A stretch of DNA of 64,000 bases from Halobaculum sp. XH14 (GCF_032116555.1 NZ_CP134950.1:62001-126000), one strand, 5' to 3'. Counted from the stretch's first letter, positions 26,471 to 35,356 are shown. A program made the numbers and translations. The notes: generated from the letters alone by a model not told the origin.

Positions 26471-26493
26471 GTCCCCCAAGAGGAGTGCGGGGC
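26471..26493 (+). promoter_or_regulatory. Leader hairpin element H3
   Basis: CCCC (26474-26477) can pair with GGGG (26489-26492) around a loop ending AGAGGAGTGC. A further CCCC at 26496-26499 could compete. It lies 19 bp before the ATG at 26512. Confidence 0.5.
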
Positions 26494-26511
26494 TTCCCCG
26501 CGAGTCCAGAC

Positions 26512-26892
26512 ATGGCGACACTGCAAGCCGCGACGACGTCCACCGGCGCAATCGTATCGGATCCTCAGGCAGTCCGTGAACTCTGTGAGAGCTACTGCTT
26601 CGGGACGCTCAACTGGGAGGTCACCGACAAGGGCGAACTCACCATCTGGGGATATGATGACTTCGAAGTGTACGAGGCGCGCGAGAACGGCCTCCCGGAC
26701 TACGAGGGCGGCATCGTGACCCACGAATTCTTGCGAGAACTCGCCGACCACCTCGAAGTAGACGAGAAGCTCGACATCCAGACAGCCGGGTTCACAAAAT
26801 GTCGCTTCCCGGTGCTAGCGAAGCGGTACGTCGTTCGCGACGGCGAAGTCCTCCACGCGGACCTCAGTTCCCCCAACCCGATCGACGAGTAG
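26512..26892 (+). CDS. Hypothetical haloarchaeal plasmid protein
   Basis: The start is the ATG at 26512 (MATLQAATTS), just after leader hairpin H3. The 126-residue protein is alpha/beta: a helix VRELCESYCFG, strands TLNWEVTDKGELTIWGYDDFEVYE and a C-terminal VLAKRYVVRDGEVLHADLS. It is a single-gene unit between two leader hairpins. No motif reveals a function. Confidence 0.6.
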   Translation: MATLQAATTSTGAIVSDPQAVRELCESYCFGTLNWEVTDKGELTIWGYDDFEVYEARENGLPDYEGGIVTHEFLRELADHLEVDEKLDIQTAGFTKCRFPVLAKRYVVRDGEVLHADLSSPNPIDE

Positions 26893-26903
26893 AGTTGTTC
26901 ATT

Positions 26904-26923
26904 CCCCGGGAGGGGTGCGGGGC
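26904..26923 (+). promoter_or_regulatory. Leader hairpin element H4
   Basis: CCCC (26904-26907) pairs with GGGG (26919-26922) around a loop GGGAGGGGTGC; the inner GGGG offers an alternative partner. It lies 38 bp before the ATG at 26962. Confidence 0.55.
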
Positions 26924-26961
26924 GATCCAGTCGTGGGTCGCCCTGCGAGGTGATTGTTCAA

Positions 26962-27624
26962 ATGGGCCACCGCGCACTCGTTGCGTACGAACGAACCGAC
27001 GGACAGTACACGCTCCACTACTCTCATTGGGGTGCTGCGAACCTGAAGCTCAAGCACCGAATCTCGGCTAAGTCGCCGTTCGGTGGCGAGGATACCGACT
27101 CGAAGTGGGCGAAGCAGCTGCTGGCGGAACTGGCCGATGGCCTCGAGGCAGATGCGGTCGACGGCTACCTCGCTGACGAGGACCGACCGTCGACGGTCGT
27201 CGAGCCGAAGCCCCGCGCCACCGCGCTCACCCTCGACGAGATCGTCGCTGACCATCTCGACTACCTCCACCACGAGGCGTTCTTCGTGGTGTCGACGACG
27301 TTCGAGGTGACCGCCTACCGGACGCTGTGGTTCGGCCTGCAGTACGACTCGGAGACAGTCGAACAGGGAGAGACGGTCGGGAACGGCGCGCTCGCGACGG
27401 TGCGCTGGTACGACGGCGAGCCGGTCGGCGACGGCCACCTACAGGGACAGTTCGCGGCCCTCAAAGACGTCGTCGGCGACATGCTCGACAAGGGCGTCTT
27501 CACGCCGTCGACGGCGAGACAGTACCTAAAACGGAAGCTGGCCGAGCGGGTCGGAGACCGACAGGAGCTTCGCATTCCGACCGGGGAATCACCCTTCGAG
27601 AAGGCGAGCCTCGGCAAGACGTAA
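26962..27624 (+). CDS. DUF6735-family protein
   Basis: The ATG at 26962 begins MGHRALVAYERTDGQYTLHYSHWGA, the characteristic opening of DUF6735 proteins of haloarchaea; a GTG at 26950 would add only four residues. The 220-residue protein has an N-terminal strand-rich half and a helical C-terminal half (FAALKDVVGDMLDKGVFTPSTARQYLKRKLAERVG). The family has no established function. It is preceded by leader hairpin H4. Confidence 0.75.
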   Translation: MGHRALVAYERTDGQYTLHYSHWGAANLKLKHRISAKSPFGGEDTDSKWAKQLLAELADGLEADAVDGYLADEDRPSTVVEPKPRATALTLDEIVADHLDYLHHEAFFVVSTTFEVTAYRTLWFGLQYDSETVEQGETVGNGALATVRWYDGEPVGDGHLQGQFAALKDVVGDMLDKGVFTPSTARQYLKRKLAERVGDRQELRIPTGESPFEKASLGKT

Positions 27625-27661
27625 CACCAATCCCTTAGTGGATACCGGGAAACTCCCCAGT

Positions 27662-27946
27662 ATGTCAAATCAACCTAAAGGCGACATTCGTGTTTGGCTT
27701 GTCGAACGGACGTACTCCGATGATGAACAGAACCTGATTATCCTCACCTACGCAACACCCGATGGCGAACAGTACTATCGGAAGGAACGAGCACTAACCT
27801 CATTCACCGACGTCCGAGATACGACGGCAGCAGTCGACGCTGAACCCGACAATCTCGGCACGGTCAATGACTCCGACCTCCAAGAACAATACGCGGCCGA
27901 AGCGCAGCGAATGGAGGAGGTCCACGACCCGGACGACGTGATCTGA
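27662..27946 (+). CDS. Small hypothetical protein
   Basis: The ATG at 27662 starts MSNQPKGDIRVWLVERTYSD. The 94-residue protein has strands (LIILTYATPDGEQYYRKERALTSF) and an acidic helical tail. The upstream extension to 27638 is unlikely. It lies 38 bp after the DUF6735 gene and 62 bp before the HTH regulator. Function is unknown. Confidence 0.55.
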   Translation: MSNQPKGDIRVWLVERTYSDDEQNLIILTYATPDGEQYYRKERALTSFTDVRDTTAAVDAEPDNLGTVNDSDLQEQYAAEAQRMEEVHDPDDVI

Positions 27947-28008
27947 GGTCCACTGGTCGACAACGCTGCAGGCCATGGGTTATGTCGTAGTAGGCCGTAC
28001 ACGAGGAT

Positions 28009-28758
28009 ATGCGCGAACTCGTCTTCGCCCTCGAATACGAGCCCGGCTGCAACAGGGTGGCGGACGCCCTCGCCGACCACCCCGACGCTCGCGTTCGCTC
28101 GCTCTCGCTGCACGCCACTGCCGAGCAGCTCTGGCGGGTCGACCACGCCACCGGAACTCCTGAGGCGCTCGACGCCATCGAGGACGCCTTTCTCAACGGC
28201 GATTACTACGCTGACTGTCTCGCCACCGAGGACTGCAACGCCACACAGACCACCCGCGTCCTCGACCGCACGGACGACGCGCTCATCCTCTACTCAGATT
28301 GGGAGCGCACCCCTACCTGCGCCTCAGTCCCCCACATCGCTCGCGACCACCTCGGCGACGGCGTGCTGTTCGAGACTCGTCACGAGGGTCGCCACTACAC
28401 GTGGCGGCTCATCCACTCCGGCAATGGCGACGTGGCGGCGTTCTTCGACGCGCTAGAGGTCGCCGTCGGGGAGTGTGCACAAATGGAGATGCTCCGCACA
28501 GCGGACACGACGACAGCAGCTGGGGGACGCGACGGGACACCGAGCGGCCTCCCGCCAGCCCAGGAGGCCGCGCTTCAGGCCGCGGTCGAACACGGCTACT
28601 ACGAGTCACCCCGCGAGGTCGACGTCGGCGAACTCGCCGAGCATCTCGACGTGCCGCGGTCAACACTCACCTACCGACTCCGTCGGGCGGAAGAACATTT
28701 GGCGAAGCAACACGTCGCCGGCGAGCGGGTCACGGAAGAACGGCTGGCATCGCGCTAA
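28009..28758 (+). CDS. HTH_10 (Bat-like) transcription regulator
   Basis: The 249-residue protein has an N-terminal sensor-like region (residues 1-160) and a C-terminal HTH_10 domain: LPPAQEAALQAAVEHGYYESPREVDVGELAEHLDVPRSTLTYRLRRAEEHL (about 182-232), the classic bacterio-opsin-activator type. It ends 60 bp before the metal ATPase gene on the same strand, so it is the likely regulator of that pump. The Cys residues at about 66, 74 and 105 could sense metal; this is inference. Confidence 0.85.
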   Translation: MRELVFALEYEPGCNRVADALADHPDARVRSLSLHATAEQLWRVDHATGTPEALDAIEDAFLNGDYYADCLATEDCNATQTTRVLDRTDDALILYSDWERTPTCASVPHIARDHLGDGVLFETRHEGRHYTWRLIHSGNGDVAAFFDALEVAVGECAQMEMLRTADTTTAAGGRDGTPSGLPPAQEAALQAAVEHGYYESPREVDVGELAEHLDVPRSTLTYRLRRAEEHLAKQHVAGERVTEERLASR

Positions 28759-28767
28759 CGCACGGGT

Positions 28768-28781
28768 TTGGAATATTCCAA
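28768..28781. promoter_or_regulatory. 14 bp palindrome before the metal-pump gene
   Basis: TTGGAATATTCCAA is a perfect palindrome 37 bp before the start codon at 28819. Its AT-rich centre overlaps the expected TATA position, so a bound regulator could block or direct transcription. Confidence 0.5.
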
Positions 28782-28818
28782 CAAAGACATATCGAACTCC
28801 CGCTCCTACCGTAAGGTG

Positions 28819-31185
28819 ATGGCAGAGAACCCGGATGCGGATACAACGGGGCCAGCGAGCGGCGGCGGGCAGCGACGGGAGCTGACCGCCCGCCTCACCG
28901 TCCCCGAGATGGACTGTCCCTCGTGTGCCCAAAAGGTCGACAAGAGCCTCCAGCGCGTCGACGGTGTCGTCGACGCCACGCTCCAACCGACAACCGGGAC
29001 AGCCAGCGTCACCTACGATTCCGACCGCACGACCGAGGCGGAGGTTGTTCAGGCAATCGAGAACGCAGGCTACGAGGTCGTCAACGGTGGACACAACACC
29101 GAAGAGACATCGGAAGGCGGGATGGAGATTGCTCCCCCGTCAGAGGTGTGGACGAGCCCGCGAGCGAAGAAGACGTGGATTGGAGCGGCGTTCCTCACCG
29201 TCGGGCTCCTCTTCGAGTTCCTCCTCGCAGGACAGAACATCGCCATCGCAAGTGTCCTCAACTACCCGCTTCACATTGCGGACGTACTCTTCCTCGTGGC
29301 AACCGTCGCCAGCGGCGTCCCGGTCGTCCGTAGCGGGTACTACTCCGCGAAGAACCGAAGCCTCGACATCGACCTACTGATGGGGACGGCGATCATCGCG
29401 GCGACCGGTATAGGCTACTTCGTCGAGGCCGCTACGCTGGCCGTCCTATTCAGCATCGCCGAGCTCCTCGAGGACTACGCGATGGACAGGGCACGGGACT
29501 CCCTGCGCGAGCTGATGGAACTCTCACCCGACGAGGCGACCGTCCTTCGCGATGGTGAGGAAGTGACCGTTCCCGCCGAGGAGGTCGACGTTGGCGAGGC
29601 CGTCGTCGTCCGCCCCGGCGACAAGATTCCGCTCGACGGAACGGTTATCGAAGGCGAGAGTGCAGTCGACCAGTCGCCGATAACGGGCGAGAGCGTCCCC
29701 GTCGACAAGACTGCCGGCGACGAGGTCTACGCCGGCGCGATCAACGAAGAGGGGTACCTCGAGGTAGAGGTCACCTCGACCGCTGGCGATTCGACGCTCT
29801 CGCGCATCATCGAGATGGTCCAGGGCGCACAGGCGAAGAAGACCGAGTCCGAGCAGTTCGTCGACCGCTTCTCCGGCTACTACACACCCCTCGTCGTCGT
29901 GCTGGCAATCCTGACCGCCGCTATCCCGCCGCTGGTTATCGCCGACCCCATCTCGGTCGACCTAGCCGGATACGGGTTCACCTTCGCGAGCGACTGGCAG
30001 ACGTGGTTCATCCGGGGGCTCACTCTGCTGGTGATCGCCTGCCCGTGTGCGTTCGTCATCTCCACACCCGTCTCGGTGGTGTCGGGCATCACCAGCGCCG
30101 CGAAGAACGGCGTCCTGATCAAGGGCGGCAACTACCTCGAAGCGATGGGCGAAGTGGATGCCGTCGCGCTCGACAAGACGGGGACGCTCACGAAGGGCGA
30201 ACTCGCCGTCACCGACGTGGTCCCGGTCGGTGACACCACGGAGGACGATCTGCTCCGTCGCGCCGCCGGGCTGGAGCGTCGCAGTGAACACCCCATCGCT
30301 GCGGCGATTCTCACCCGTGCTGAGGAGGCGGGCGTGGGCGACCTGCCCGACCCGAGTGGCTTCGAGAGCCTCACCGGAAAGGGCATCAGCGGGGAGATTG
30401 ATGGCGAGACGTACTACGCGGGCAAGCCCGCGCTCTTCGAGGAGCTGGGCTTCGACCTCGCTCGAGCACGCCGCGAGACGGACGGCGGCGTCGTGGCGGA
30501 AGAGGCGGCCGAGGCCGACGACGGGGCGTTCGCCGAGAATGCACTCACCGCGCTGGAGCGGGAGGGCAAGACGGTCGTTATCGTCGGGACGGAGTCGGAA
30601 CTGCTGGGTGCGATCGCCATCGCCGACGAGGTGCGCCCGGCCTCGAAGTGGGCCGTCGAACGCCTGCACGAGCTGGGCGTCGAGCGCGTGGTGATGCTCA
30701 CCGGCGACAACGAGGGCACCGCCCGCGCCATCGCCGAGCAGGTCGGTGTCGATGAGTATCGCGCAGAACTCCTGCCCGACGAGAAGGTCGACGCTGTCGA
30801 GGAGTTACAGGCGGAGTACGGTGAGGTCGCGATGGTCGGTGACGGCATCAACGACGCGCCCGCGCTCGCCACCGCGGAGGTCGGCATCGCGATGGGCGCG
30901 GCCGGCACCGACACCGCTCTTGAGACGGCCGATATTGCGTTGATGGGCGACGACGTCGGGAAACTCCCGTATCTGTACGATCTGTCGCATACGGCCAACG
31001 GCGTGATCCGGCAGAACATCTGGGCGAGTCTCGGCGTGAAGTTCCTGCTCGCGCTGGGCGTGCCACTGGGGCTGGTCAGCGTTGCGTTGGCGGTCGTTGT
31101 CGGTGATATGGGGATGAGCCTCGGTGTCACTGGGAACGCGATGCGATTGTCGCGAATCGAGCCCGACCGGTTCTCCGACACCTGA
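28819..31185 (+). CDS. P1B-type heavy-metal ATPase (Zn/Cd/Pb type)
   Basis: The start is the ATG at 28819 (MAENPDADT), giving 788 residues. In order: an HMA domain with CPSC near residue 32; membrane helices; TGES actuator; CPC in the sixth helix (about 407); DKTGT phosphorylation site (about 451); GDGIND (about 674). The last helices contain a Lys and a DMG in VVGDMGMSLGVTGNAMRL, the P1B-2 signature for Zn2+/Cd2+/Pb2+ export. It exports metal from the cytoplasm using ATP. The HTH_10 gene just upstream is its probable regulator. Confidence 0.93.
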   Translation: MAENPDADTTGPASGGGQRRELTARLTVPEMDCPSCAQKVDKSLQRVDGVVDATLQPTTGTASVTYDSDRTTEAEVVQAIENAGYEVVNGGHNTEETSEGGMEIAPPSEVWTSPRAKKTWIGAAFLTVGLLFEFLLAGQNIAIASVLNYPLHIADVLFLVATVASGVPVVRSGYYSAKNRSLDIDLLMGTAIIAATGIGYFVEAATLAVLFSIAELLEDYAMDRARDSLRELMELSPDEATVLRDGEEVTVPAEEVDVGEAVVVRPGDKIPLDGTVIEGESAVDQSPITGESVPVDKTAGDEVYAGAINEEGYLEVEVTSTAGDSTLSRIIEMVQGAQAKKTESEQFVDRFSGYYTPLVVVLAILTAAIPPLVIADPISVDLAGYGFTFASDWQTWFIRGLTLLVIACPCAFVISTPVSVVSGITSAAKNGVLIKGGNYLEAMGEVDAVALDKTGTLTKGELAVTDVVPVGDTTEDDLLRRAAGLERRSEHPIAAAILTRAEEAGVGDLPDPSGFESLTGKGISGEIDGETYYAGKPALFEELGFDLARARRETDGGVVAEEAAEADDGAFAENALTALEREGKTVVIVGTESELLGAIAIADEVRPASKWAVERLHELGVERVVMLTGDNEGTARAIAEQVGVDEYRAELLPDEKVDAVEELQAEYGEVAMVGDGINDAPALATAEVGIAMGAAGTDTALETADIALMGDDVGKLPYLYDLSHTANGVIRQNIWASLGVKFLLALGVPLGLVSVALAVVVGDMGMSLGVTGNAMRLSRIEPDRFSDT

Positions 31186-31307
31186 CTCTGCACGCGGAAA
31201 GTGCGGTCAGGACGCTCCTCTTTCGCGACTTTCCTTCGCTATATCGAGACAATTTGCAGTTTGTCTGGGGCAGTAGAGACTGAGCCCCTCCGTAGGCTCG
31301 TGATTGG

Positions 31308-31730
31308 ATGCCCGAGAAACCAGACGACGACCCATTCCACGATTGCGAGTTCGGTCCCGACGCAGTCCTCGGGACCCGCACCTTCCACGATGTCCTGTTC
31401 ACCGACGACACGGAGACACCGGTGAACGTGCTGACCGGCGAGACGCCCGCACATTCGCAAGCAACCGTCGAGGAAGCGAAGGCGTTCGCTGCGAGTATCG
31501 ATACGGACACACCACAAATCGCGCTCCCGGCCTCTGTCGAGACGCAGATCGAAACCCAGAGCAAACCCTACACCTCGGCTGCGTTCTTCCACTTCAAGGC
31601 GACCGGGTCGCTCGAACTGCACCGTGCCTACCACGCCGCCTACGACTCCGACGCGTTTAGCGTCGACTTCGAGGCCGACTACGAGTCGGGCGACCTGACG
31701 ATCACCGTCGAGCAGACAGGCGATTCCTGA
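31308..31730 (+). CDS. Hypothetical protein
   Basis: The 140-residue acidic protein contains HDCEFGPDAVLGTRTFHDVLFTDD, a long helix-breaking middle and a C-terminal hydrophobic/acidic strand pair (FSVDFEADYESGDLTITVEQ). No family is recognised. It is 122 bp downstream of the ATPase gene and is probably transcribed from its own promoter. Confidence 0.55.
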   Translation: MPEKPDDDPFHDCEFGPDAVLGTRTFHDVLFTDDTETPVNVLTGETPAHSQATVEEAKAFAASIDTDTPQIALPASVETQIETQSKPYTSAAFFHFKATGSLELHRAYHAAYDSDAFSVDFEADYESGDLTITVEQTGDS

Positions 31731-31758
31731 ACGCGATCTCGCGAAGCGAGTTTTTCGA

Positions 31759-31781
31759 GCGCCGGCGATGGGTGCCGGCGC
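31759..31781 (+). promoter_or_regulatory. Leader hairpin element H5
   Basis: After a T-run (31751-31755), GCGCCGGC (31759-31766) pairs with GCCGGCGC (31774-31781) around GATGGGT. It lies 56 bp before the ATG at 31838. The stem differs from the CCCC-type copies but the loop is kept. Confidence 0.65.
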
Positions 31782-31837
31782 ACCGAACAGACAGTGTCGA
31801 GCAGCGCCCGGTGAGTCGGCGTTCCGAGGTGAACCAG

Positions 31838-32338
31838 ATGCATATGGTCATCTACGCGTTAGTCGAGGCACCGACACAGCACGACGCCCTGGTCGAAGGA
31901 AAAGCAGTCTTCGACCGTCTCGTCGGCGCGAATCCCCACGGCTGCGCCGTGTTTGATTACTACTGCACCTTCGACGAAGAGGATACCACGGTAGCTGGGA
32001 AGGCTCGCTGGGGAGACCTACCGACTGCAGCACCCATCAATTCAGAGGAGGGCGGTGAACTGCTCGATCGAGCCTGGAACGCCACAAAGGAAGAGTTCCA
32101 GCGGAATCTCGACCGCGTGAAGGAGGCGCTCGACGAGCTCAGCGACGAGGCGATCATGCGCGACGAGGACCTCGCCCGCCACGCCTTCCACCAGGTCGGC
32201 GCGTACGACGGGCCCTCCATCCCGATGTACGACCAGCACGCGATGGGGATTCGCCACCGCGATCAGCTCGATCGTGTCCTCGAGGAAGTCGAGGACAGCC
32301 AGACGCTCTGGATCGTCCCCGCAGACGTTCACTTCTGA
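31838..32338 (+). CDS. Hypothetical protein sharing a C-terminal domain with the 25229 protein
   Basis: The ATG at 31838 (MHMVIYALVEAPTQHDALVEG) is chosen; the upstream frame overlaps hairpin H5. The 166-residue protein has an N-terminal ferredoxin-like strand-helix start, a YYCTFDEEDT strand and a long acidic helical middle. Its end, HAMGIRHRDQLDRVLEEVEDSQTLWIVPA, resembles the internal segment of the zinc-ribbon protein at 25229. Function unknown. Confidence 0.6.
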   Translation: MHMVIYALVEAPTQHDALVEGKAVFDRLVGANPHGCAVFDYYCTFDEEDTTVAGKARWGDLPTAAPINSEEGGELLDRAWNATKEEFQRNLDRVKEALDELSDEAIMRDEDLARHAFHQVGAYDGPSIPMYDQHAMGIRHRDQLDRVLEEVEDSQTLWIVPADVHF

Positions 32339-32344
32339 TTGACA

Positions 32345-32710
32345 ATGCCCAGAATCACCAACTGGTCCCGGGAGAGTCGTACGCCAACACTTGCGTATCG
32401 TAACACCGAGACCGGTGCCCGAGCCGTGCTACACCGGGCTCCGGACTCCTATCGATACAAGTGGCGGGGAGCGATCCTCGTCGACGGCTATCCGGTCTGG
32501 TCGCGAGGCTTCGAGACGAAGGAGGCGACAACGTTCCGGGATGCGCTTCGAGAGCGGCCAGCGCCCGAACTGAACTGTTCGGAGTGTCCGAACAACGACG
32601 TCCTCGTCGGCGAGAAGGCAGCAGACGGGGCGAAGGTCCAGCGCTGGTACAACTGCCCGGACTGTGGGTACGAAGCCCCCTCACGTATCGTCTACGGCCC
32701 TGAACGCTGA
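32345..32710 (+). CDS. Zinc-ribbon protein
   Basis: The ATG at 32345 begins MPRITNWSRESRTPTLAYRN. The 121-residue protein has a strand-rich N-terminal domain (ARAVLHRAPDSYRYKWRGAILVDGYPV) and a C-terminal zinc ribbon (CSEC ... CPDCG, about 76-105). It follows the previous gene by 6 bp, so both are probably in one transcript. It resembles small haloarchaeal plasmid proteins of unknown role. Confidence 0.6.
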   Translation: MPRITNWSRESRTPTLAYRNTETGARAVLHRAPDSYRYKWRGAILVDGYPVWSRGFETKEATTFRDALRERPAPELNCSECPNNDVLVGEKAADGAKVQRWYNCPDCGYEAPSRIVYGPER

Positions 32711-32754
32711 AAACGGACGCACGTAGGGTGTTTTTCGGCCGGGGCGGAGAGAGT

Positions 32755-32773
32755 GACCCGGTCGAACCGGGTC
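32755..32773 (+). promoter_or_regulatory. Variant leader hairpin element H6
   Basis: A T-run (32731-32735) is followed by GACCCGG (32755-32761) pairing with CCGGGTC (32767-32773) around TCGAA, 9 bp before the ATG at 32783. The layout matches the hairpin family, but the loop does not, so it may be a different type. Confidence 0.4.
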
Positions 32774-32782
32774 GGCCCAACA

Positions 32783-33178
32783 ATGAGTCTTGAAGTACTC
32801 GACCGACACAGCGAGGCACTGTTCGAGTTCCTCTGGTGCCCCGTCTGCGGTCAGGAATTGTTCACCCACATTCCCTTCGAGGGAGTGTTCTGCAAGAACT
32901 GCAATACGCAGGTCGTCCTCCGAGAGTCCCAAGAAAACCGTGGCTACGAGGAGGCTGTGCTCGCGTGCTTCGACACCGACTCGACGTGGAACCTTCACGT
33001 CGACGAGAAGCTCCGTCGCGACCTGCCTGACGGCTCGGCACGGGTGAAAATCCTCGGCGCACCGGGGGCCTACAAAGTCGACTGGTGGAGTCCAGCACCT
33101 GGGGAGGATTGGGAGCCGGTCAAGCGCGGAGAGTTCGACGATGTCGAGGAGCCTAAGGAGGTCTCCCACCTAGCGTAA
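32783..33178 (+). CDS. Zinc-ribbon protein (DUF7567-like)
   Basis: The ATG at 32783 starts MSLEVLDRHSEALFEFLWCPVCGQE. The 131-residue protein carries CPVC (about 19-22) and CKNC (about 40-43), a zinc ribbon. A strand-rich acidic half follows (STWNLHVDEKLRRDLPDG; KVDWWSPAPGEDWEPV). The family assignment is from memory of similar haloarchaeal proteins and is moderate. No function is established. Confidence 0.6.
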   Translation: MSLEVLDRHSEALFEFLWCPVCGQELFTHIPFEGVFCKNCNTQVVLRESQENRGYEEAVLACFDTDSTWNLHVDEKLRRDLPDGSARVKILGAPGAYKVDWWSPAPGEDWEPVKRGEFDDVEEPKEVSHLA

Positions 33179-33244
33179 CGAGAAAATTTTCGTTGTGAGA
33201 TTGAGAGGACCACTTATCGGAGTAGAGGGTGTAAGTGGGAGTGT

Positions 33245-33565
33245 ATGCCTGAAGAAGTCCTGTTCAAATCCGAGAGTGCCCAGAACCGAGACGAAATCGC
33301 GTCGTACCTTCGGAACGTCGCCGAAAAGCTCGAGCAAGGAGATTCCATCACCCTGAGGGCGGGGGAAGAGTCCGTCACGATGGACCCCCCGGGACGTCCG
33401 ACATTCGAAGTCAAAGCCGAACGGGAAGGGCCGGCCGATGGCCCCGGTGAGCTAAGCATCGAATTCGAACTCGAATGGGATGAGAACAGTAAGAGTGCTG
33501 AGGGGGCTCAGATAGTCTCGAGATCGAATAAACACAGGAAGACCAACGCAACCGGCTACGACTGA
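33245..33565 (+). CDS. amphi-Trp domain protein
   Basis: The 106-residue protein opens MPEEVLFKSESAQNRDEIASYLRNVAEKL and continues FEVKAEREGPADGPGELSIEFELEW, the full signature of the amphi-Trp domain. This small alpha/beta domain is common in haloarchaea; its role is not established. Its last 10 bases overlap the end of the convergent stress-protein gene. A CACTTATC element about 30 bp upstream may be its TATA box. Confidence 0.8.
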   Translation: MPEEVLFKSESAQNRDEIASYLRNVAEKLEQGDSITLRAGEESVTMDPPGRPTFEVKAEREGPADGPGELSIEFELEWDENSKSAEGAQIVSRSNKHRKTNATGYD

Positions 33566-34425
33566 TCGTGGACGGTGATAACCGGCACAGGTGCTGATCG
33601 GACCGTCTTTTCCGCGACACTCCCGAGAAGAACTCGATCGACGCCACGGCGGCCACTAGCCCCCATCACGACGGCATGGACCTCATTCGTTTCAATATGT
33701 TCACGGATCATTTCCGCAGGCGACCCATGTTCGACGTACGTTTGGACGGATGCCAGATCGTGTTCATCGGCTTTCGTGGCCACCTCCTCGACAGCCTCTA
33801 CTGCCGGTCGCTCGAGTTCGTCATCTGAAAGCACAGAGCGCACGTCAGGGCCCAGCGATGTAACATCCACGACAGAAAGGATGTGGACAGTGGCGTCAAG
33901 CGCCGCCGCAAGTGTCAGCCCATGCTTGGCGGCAGCAGTCGAAGCAGGACTCCCATCGGTCGGGATAAGAATATTCTCGTACGGGAATGCTAGCTGCTCA
34001 TCAGATTGCATTCGAGCGGTCAGAACGGGGACATCGGACAAGCGCACCACTTTCTCCGTGACGCTTCCAAGGAGATAGCGTGAGATGCCGGTCCGGCCGT
34101 GGGTGGGCAAGACGATTAGGTCGTGGTCGTATCGCTCGGCGTAGTCGACAATTGTTGGTGCTGGGCTGCCCTGAACGACGTCGGTGTCGTGCTCGACACC
34201 GAGAGTTTCGAGCGTCTCCGCGACATCCGCGACGATCGTCTCTCCCTCCTGTTCCAGTGCATCAACGACGGTCCCGTCGACAACAGTGACGCTGTCCTGA
34301 GTCGTATCGGCAACGAACAGCAGCTGAATCGTCGTCCCGGTCCACTGCGCGAGCTCGGCCGCATGATGGACGATTTTGGCTGCGTGTTCGCTGCCGTCAA
34401 CTGGGAGGAGAATCGAATCGTACAT
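33556..34425 (-). CDS. Universal stress protein with two UspA domains
   Basis: The 289-residue protein has two tandem UspA domains. The first (1-140) opens YDSILLPVDGSEHAAKIVHHA and carries THGRTGISRYLLGSV. The second (about 150-289) opens FPYENILIPTDGSPAS and carries GASGRRGVDRVLLGSV. Both retain the G-2x-G-9x-G(S/T) ATP-binding pattern. Such proteins bind ATP and modulate stress survival; the exact partner is unknown. It is on the opposite strand from its neighbours and has its own promoter. Confidence 0.93.
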   Translation of the reverse strand: MYDSILLPVDGSEHAAKIVHHAAELAQWTGTTIQLLFVADTTQDSVTVVDGTVVDALEQEGETIVADVAETLETLGVEHDTDVVQGSPAPTIVDYAERYDHDLIVLPTHGRTGISRYLLGSVTEKVVRLSDVPVLTARMQSDEQLAFPYENILIPTDGSPASTAAAKHGLTLAAALDATVHILSVVDVTSLGPDVRSVLSDDELERPAVEAVEEVATKADEHDLASVQTYVEHGSPAEMIREHIETNEVHAVVMGASGRRGVDRVLLGSVAEKTVRSAPVPVITVHDQS

Positions 34426-34742
34426 GTCACTACCGGCCGCTACGGTGAACAGTCACAAAGGAGTTCCCACGGCACGTACCTTACCGGTGACCGACAGACA
34501 TCACCTGCATTCGGCAACAGAGCGGCGAGAATCGTTCTACGATGTAGTCCCCACTGGGGACCCATACACAGTTGATTCAGTGACGAGTGGGCTCTCCAAT
34601 CTCGAACTGCCGACTTCGTCACGTCTCCAGCAACACCAATGGAGCTCCGGACTCTCTCGACGTGTTCATCGTACGCCCTATCATCGCCGTAGCGAGAAAG
34701 GGACAAGATCCTAACGGGTGCCGTGAAGGCGCCTGTTTATTC
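34426..34742. other. Intergenic region without a recognised gene
   Basis: About 320 bp between divergent genes. Frames here are not acidic and have no start signals. It holds the promoter of the stress protein and a T-rich segment (TGTTTATTCTG) just before hairpin H7. Nothing else was recognised. Confidence 0.4.
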
Positions 34743-34767
34743 TGCGCCGGCGATGGGTGCCGGCGCA
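34743..34767 (+). promoter_or_regulatory. Leader hairpin element H7
   Basis: TGCGCCGGC (34743-34751) pairs perfectly with GCCGGCGCA (34759-34767) around GATGGGT. A third copy of the arm, GCGCCGGC at 34771-34778, could compete. The ATG follows at 34787. The loop and layout match H5. Confidence 0.65.
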
Positions 34768-34786
34768 CACGCGCCGGCGAGTACCG

Positions 34787-35356
34787 ATGTCGACACGGAG
34801 CCAACTCCGATTCGTCCAACGAGTCGAACAGCCCGGTGAGACGGATGGCGGCGCCGACCGCGTCGCGCAGGTGTATCGGCATTCGGATGGCTACCCGGGG
34901 AGCGTCCTCCGGGACCTCGCACAGCTGAAAGAGCTGCTCGATGCGACCCGTGCCGAGCGCGGACCGGGCTACACGGCCGCGACGTTCGTGTTCCTCGACA
35001 AGCTCTCGACGGTCGGCCTCTATCTGGATGGCGACCCAGAGCGAACGATCGACGCAGCCCAGCCCGCTGACCTCCTCGAGCCGGCCAACATGGAGCATCT
35101 CGACCAGCCGCTGTTCCTGCTGGGCCACGGTATCGAGGCTCCTGCTGACGGCATTCACGGCGACGAGGAGTACCTCTATGTGGTGGAGCTCCCGACGGAG
35201 AACCCGTTCGACGAGCCCGCCGAGTGGACCGTCAAGGTGAGCGGTCACTCTGCATTCCCCCGCTGGGACGGGCCGACTGACGAGGCTTTCGAACGGGCAA
35301 CCTGGCAATTCCGCGGCCCGCTCGAGGACGCACTCACCGACCTCGTCACCGAATAG
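34787..35356 (+). CDS. Hypothetical haloarchaeal plasmid protein
   Basis: The ATG at 34787 begins MSTRSQLRFVQRVEQPGETDGGADRVAQVYRHSDGYPG. The 189-residue protein is alpha/beta; HSDGYPGSVLRDLAQL and ERGPGYTAATFVFLDKLS look conserved-core-like, and the C-terminus ends in a helix. It belongs to a small group of haloarchaeal proteins seen near mobile elements, by impression only. It is preceded by hairpin H7. Confidence 0.6.
   Translation: MSTRSQLRFVQRVEQPGETDGGADRVAQVYRHSDGYPGSVLRDLAQLKELLDATRAERGPGYTAATFVFLDKLSTVGLYLDGDPERTIDAAQPADLLEPANMEHLDQPLFLLGHGIEAPADGIHGDEEYLYVVELPTENPFDEPAEWTVKVSGHSAFPRWDGPTDEAFERATWQFRGPLEDALTDLVTE

Noticed and set aside
34123-34575. Plus-strand frame antisense to the universal stress protein
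   Set aside because: It is antisense to the well-supported UspA gene and lacks acidic composition.
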